A stretch of 9,314 nt of DNA from Leptospiraceae bacterium (GTDB lineage: Bacteria > Spirochaetota > Leptospiria > Leptospirales > Leptonemataceae): positions 1 through 9,314 of the forward strand of contig JAGRNC010000082.1 in the NCBI GenBank assembly GCA_020440935.1, given 5' to 3'. The position numbers were made by a program, and so were the translations under genes. The notes below the pieces were generated by a model. The model was not told the origin of the DNA. It was given only the letters and a program-made list of their open reading frames with translations, and searched no databases. Shown here one piece after another: positions 6,584 to 9,314 of the stretch. The stretch's first letter is position 1. Every line of letters starts with the position of its first letter.

Positions 6584-8403
6584 CGCATCGCTCGGATTTG
6601 TCGCTGCATCTCTTCGAGTTCGAGCCATCGCTCCATGGCAACCTCTAATTCTCGGCTAGCTTCCACATGCCGACTTCCCCAGGCGGTCACCTTTTCGGCA
6701 TCTGCATCGCCGGAGGCCAATTTCTCTTCCAGCGAGGCTATCTCCTGTTCCAGTTTTTCGATCTTCACCGGTAACTCAGCCAGCTCTTTTCGTTCCTTGT
6801 TGCCCAGCCGAGGCGGAAGGTCCGATCCATCCGATACAGTACTCGTTTCGCCGGTAGCGCGAGTCGCCTGCTCTGGCCCGGCAGTCGATTGAGACTCTTG
6901 TTTCTTTGGCCCTGGTTTTTGGCCGCTTCCCTCGGTTTCTCGATCCACCAGATAATCCGAAGCGCTTCCTGTGTAGTCCCGAATGGTCCCATCGGGCTGG
7001 AAAAGAAATAGATGCGAAGCAATTCGATCTAGAAACCATCGATCATGCGAAACAGTAACCACAGGCCCCGGAAAATCGTCCAGGTAGGCCTCAAGAGCGG
7101 TCAAGGTAGCAATGTCAAAATCGTTGGTAGGTTCGTCCAGAATCAAGAAGTTGGGGCTCTTTAAAAGAACAAGAACTAGAAGAATCCGGCGCTTTTCGCC
7201 CCCCGAGAGTTTTCCCAGGGGACGATACAAAACCGATGAATGGAAAAGAAAGGCTTCTAGAAGCTCTTTGGGTGATAGCCCCGTTCCCATGGCATGGGGC
7301 CCGACTTCCTTTTTGAAAAGGTCTTCGACTCGCATGTCGGGCTCCAGATCCCGACCCATCTGATCAAAGTATCCAATACGAAGGGTTTCGCCATATTCCA
7401 CTCTTCCGTCTTGCGGATTTCTTCGGTTGGCCACAATGTCCAGAAAGGTGGATTTGCCGCAACCATTGGGGCCGATGATTCCAATTCGATCGGCATCTTG
7501 AAACCTATAATCGAAATCGTGAAACAGCCTGGCCTCGCCCACTCCACCGGCCAGACCATGGATCTCCAGAATCTTGTTTCCCAGACGTGTGCTTTTACTT
7601 TTGAAATTGAGTTCTTTCTTTTCTCTATACCGATCGCGGTTCTGGACAGATTCAATGCGATCGATGCGCGCCTGTTGCTTGGTGCCCCGTGCCTTGGGCT
7701 GCCTTCGAAGCCACTCTAGCTCGGTGGAAAGGTAACGTTTCGCTTTATGTTCCGCTATTCGCGCGCGTTGTTCCAGGTCTGCTTTCTTTTCCAGGTAACT
7801 GGAGTATCCGCCCTCGAATCGTAAAACCTGACCGCCGTCCACTTCCAGAATGGAACTCACCAGGCGATCTAGAAAGTAGCGATCGTGCGTAATCAGTACC
7901 AGAGCTCCGCTAAATTTTCGAAGGCGCTCCTCCAGCGAAAGTATTGCATCCAGGTCCAGATGGTTCGTAGGTTCATCCAAAAATAAAATATCGGCTTCCT
8001 GCAAGAGTGCGCGAGCCAGCGATGCGCGACGCAATCCTCCGCCGCTCAGCTGCGAAAGATTTTTGTCCGGAGATTCAATTCCCACCAGCGAAAGAACTTC
8101 TCGAATCTGACCCGCGGGTAGATCGCCACTGGCATCGGTGCGGATGTACTGATCGATGGTAATGGTCGGATCGGGATGCGGATTCTGCTCCATAAATGCG
8201 ATGCGCAGATTCCGGGAATGCACTACGTTTCCCTGATCGGGTTCGTCGATCCCGGCCAGTACGCGGGCAAGTGTAGATTTTCCCTGTCCGTTTCGACCGA
8301 TAATGCCCACTTTTTCGCCCGAGTTCAGACCAAAGGTAAAATCCTTAAATAGCTGCTGATCGCCGTGGGTTTTAGCCAGATTCTGGGCCGAAAGTACATT
8401 CAC
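6580..8403 (-). CDS. uup: ABC-F ATPase, Uup subfamily
   Basis: The protein has 607 residues (E. coli Uup is somewhat longer) and two ABC domains in one soluble chain without membrane segments. Domain 1 has Walker A GRNGQGKST (36-44), signature LSGGG (119-123) and Walker B with DEPTNHLD (143-150). Domain 2 has Walker A GPNGCGKST (311-319), signature LSGGE (399-403) and DEPTNDFD (423-430). The linker between them contains LEWLRRQPKARGTKQQARIDR-like residues (229-249), typical of Uup. After a low-complexity charged linker (about 488-530), residues 531-607 begin LGNKERKELAELP and form the coiled-coil, DNA/RNA-binding C-terminal domain. Family members bind the ribosome and replication structures; E. 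coli Uup affects transposon excision and ribosome assembly. The start is GTG at 8403 with GGCGG about 8 bases upstream. The stop codon shares three bases with that of the SGNH gene on the other strand. Confidence 0.93.
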   Translation of the reverse strand: MNVLSAQNLAKTHGDQQLFKDFTFGLNSGEKVGIIGRNGQGKSTLARVLAGIDEPDQGNVVHSRNLRIAFMEQNPHPDPTITIDQYIRTDASGDLPAGQIREVLSLVGIESPDKNLSQLSGGGLRRASLARALLQEADILFLDEPTNHLDLDAILSLEERLRKFSGALVLITHDRYFLDRLVSSILEVDGGQVLRFEGGYSSYLEKKADLEQRARIAEHKAKRYLSTELEWLRRQPKARGTKQQARIDRIESVQNRDRYREKKELNFKSKSTRLGNKILEIHGLAGGVGEARLFHDFDYRFQDADRIGIIGPNGCGKSTFLDIVANRRNPQDGRVEYGETLRIGYFDQMGRDLEPDMRVEDLFKKEVGPHAMGTGLSPKELLEAFLFHSSVLYRPLGKLSGGEKRRILLVLVLLKSPNFLILDEPTNDFDIATLTALEAYLDDFPGPVVTVSHDRWFLDRIASHLFLFQPDGTIRDYTGSASDYLVDRETEGSGQKPGPKKQESQSTAGPEQATRATGETSTVSDGSDLPPRLGNKERKELAELPVKIEKLEQEIASLEEKLASGDADAEKVTAWGSRHVEASRELEVAMERWLELEEMQRQIRAMR

Positions 8404-8506
8404 AGGTTCAACCGCCGTTCTGGCCCGCCTCTGTCAATGTCTATGGTGTATTGAGAATGCGGACATTTTTAGTTGATCATTGTCGCAAAAGCCGCCAATC
8501 AGGGTA
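8404..8506. promoter_or_regulatory. Divergent promoter region between uup and the dehalogenase-like gene
   Basis: These 103 bases must hold the promoters of both flanking genes unless they are read from elsewhere. For the plus gene, TTGAGA (8451-8456) and GATCAT (8475-8480) are 18 bases apart, each matching four of six consensus positions; this would put the start of transcription near 8487. For uup, TTGACA occurs on the minus strand (8436-8431), but it is too near the start codon to serve as a -35 with a usable -10. Neither promoter is secure. Confidence 0.3.
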
Positions 8507-9314
8507 ATGGAATTTCTACGCACTCCGGACGATGCCTTCGCCAACCTGCCCGACTACGACTTCGCGCCGCATTTTCACATTTTAGATGAATCTGGTATGC
8601 GGATGCATTACGTGGATGAGGGACCTTCCACGGGCAAGGTTGCTCTTCTGCTGCATGGCGAACCCAGCTGGTCTTTCCTGTATAGAAAAATGATTCCGCC
8701 CCTGGCCAAAGCGGGCTTTCGCGTAATCGCGCCGGACCTGGTGGGTTTTGGAAAATCGGACAAGCCTACGGCACAAGAAGATTATACGTATCAAACCCAC
8801 GTTGATTGGCTTAAATCATTTCTCAACGGATTGGAACTCTCTGAGATAAATCTATTTTGCCAGGATTGGGGCGGACTATTGGGCCTTAGAATTGCAGGCG
8901 AAGAACCCCATCTGTTTGCGAAAATTGCGGCGGGAAATACCTTTCTTCCTACCGGCGATCAGAAACCCGGAGATGCCTTTTTCGAATGGAGAGAATTCTC
9001 GCAAAAAGTGAAGCGTCTGCCGGTAGCAAGGGTCGTCGGCGGCGGATGCTTCAAAAAGCCTTCCCAGGAAGTACTGGCCGGATACAACGCGCCCTTTCCC
9101 GACGAAACGTTTAAAGCCGGAGCGCGCATCTTTCCATCCCTGGTGCCCATAAGCCCCGATGATCCGGCGGCCGAGCCAAATCGTAAGGCCTGGAAAACCC
9201 TTCAGGATTTTCGGAAGCCATTTCTCTGCACATTCAGCGATTCAGATCCAGTTACGCGCGGAGGCGATGTCATCTTTCGACGTAAGATCCCGGGCGCGAA
9301 AGGCCAGAACCACG
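8507..9314 (+). CDS. Haloalkane-dehalogenase-like alpha/beta hydrolase (3' partial)
   Basis: The frame runs open to the window end, giving 269 residues; full family members have about 300. The N-terminus MEFLRTPDDAFANLPDY is typical of haloalkane dehalogenase subfamily I. HGEPSWSFLYRKM (50-62) gives the oxyanion/halide motif with Glu52. The nucleophile elbow CQDWGGLLG (118-126) carries Asp120, the aspartate that forms the alkyl-enzyme ester, next to halide-binding Trp121. Trp161 in the cap (EWREF) may be the second halide ligand. Asp247 in SDSDPVTRG is the likely catalytic acid. The general-base histidine would lie just beyond the last codons (GAKGQNH) and is not in the window. Known members split carbon-halogen bonds to alcohol and halide; the natural substrate here is unknown, and an epoxide or ester role cannot be excluded. 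The start ATG at 8507 has AGGG only 2 bases upstream, which is unusually close. The gene is divergent from uup. Confidence 0.87.
   Translation, partial: MEFLRTPDDAFANLPDYDFAPHFHILDESGMRMHYVDEGPSTGKVALLLHGEPSWSFLYRKMIPPLAKAGFRVIAPDLVGFGKSDKPTAQEDYTYQTHVDWLKSFLNGLELSEINLFCQDWGGLLGLRIAGEEPHLFAKIAAGNTFLPTGDQKPGDAFFEWREFSQKVKRLPVARVVGGGCFKKPSQEVLAGYNAPFPDETFKAGARIFPSLVPISPDDPAAEPNRKAWKTLQDFRKPFLCTFSDSDPVTRGGDVIFRRKIPGAKGQNH

Noticed and set aside
7294..7719. Open frame of 141 codons on the plus strand inside uup
   Set aside because: It is antisense to the second ABC domain and its linker, shows no family features, and fits codon-bias shadowing.
8582..8800. Minus-strand open frame inside the dehalogenase-like gene
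   Set aside because: It is a shadow of the highly conserved HGEPSWS region of the real gene.
1..9314. Search for CRISPR repeats, transposon ends, tRNA genes, phage or defence genes
   Set aside because: No regularly spaced repeats, transposase motifs, tRNA-like cloverleaf or defence-family motifs were seen by eye on either strand.

Overview
The window looks like ordinary chromosome from a Gram-negative-type bacterium with roughly balanced base composition. The best guess is a Leptospira-related spirochaete (Leptospirales, for example the Leptonema/Turneriella side). That guess rests on an MBOAT acyltransferase followed directly by a DUF1574-like membrane-anchored SGNH protein, and on a small lipoprotein with a short hydrophobic signal and a relaxed lipobox. 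It is inference from gene content; there is no rRNA or other marker gene. No tRNA, rRNA, CRISPR array, insertion sequence, phage gene or defence system is visible.

Layout. Positions 2-1051 (+) hold the C-terminal part of a cyclic-di-GMP protein: the tail of a GGDEF-like domain and a complete EAL domain. After 11 bases comes a class I SAM-dependent methyltransferase (1063-1674, +). A 250-base gap with a weak terminator-like hairpin separates it from a convergent small lipoprotein gene (1925-2299, -). A divergent 251-base intergenic region carries a dyad that could be an operator. It is followed by a small VOC/glyoxalase-fold protein (2551-2925, +) and a dienelactone-hydrolase-family enzyme (3037-3777, +). 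A stem-loop immediately follows the hydrolase stop codon.

The next unit is an MBOAT O-acyltransferase (3850-5352, +) that overlaps by 23 bases a membrane-anchored SGNH/DUF1574-like protein (5330-6583, +). Together they look like a two-part machine that carries an acyl group across the inner membrane and transfers it to an envelope or secreted glycan. This pair is the most interesting content. Its stop codon overlaps the stop codon of a Uup-type ABC-F ATPase on the other strand (6580-8403, -). Divergent from uup, a haloalkane-dehalogenase-like alpha/beta hydrolase (8507-9314, +) runs off the window end before its catalytic histidine.

Most genes can be placed in known families. The points of interest are active-site substitutions (Glu for Asp in the SGNH block V, Asp for Glu in the dienelactone hydrolase, an apparently metal-less VOC site), gene overlaps, and a lipoprotein that I cannot assign to a family. 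I did not find evidence for a wholly new system.
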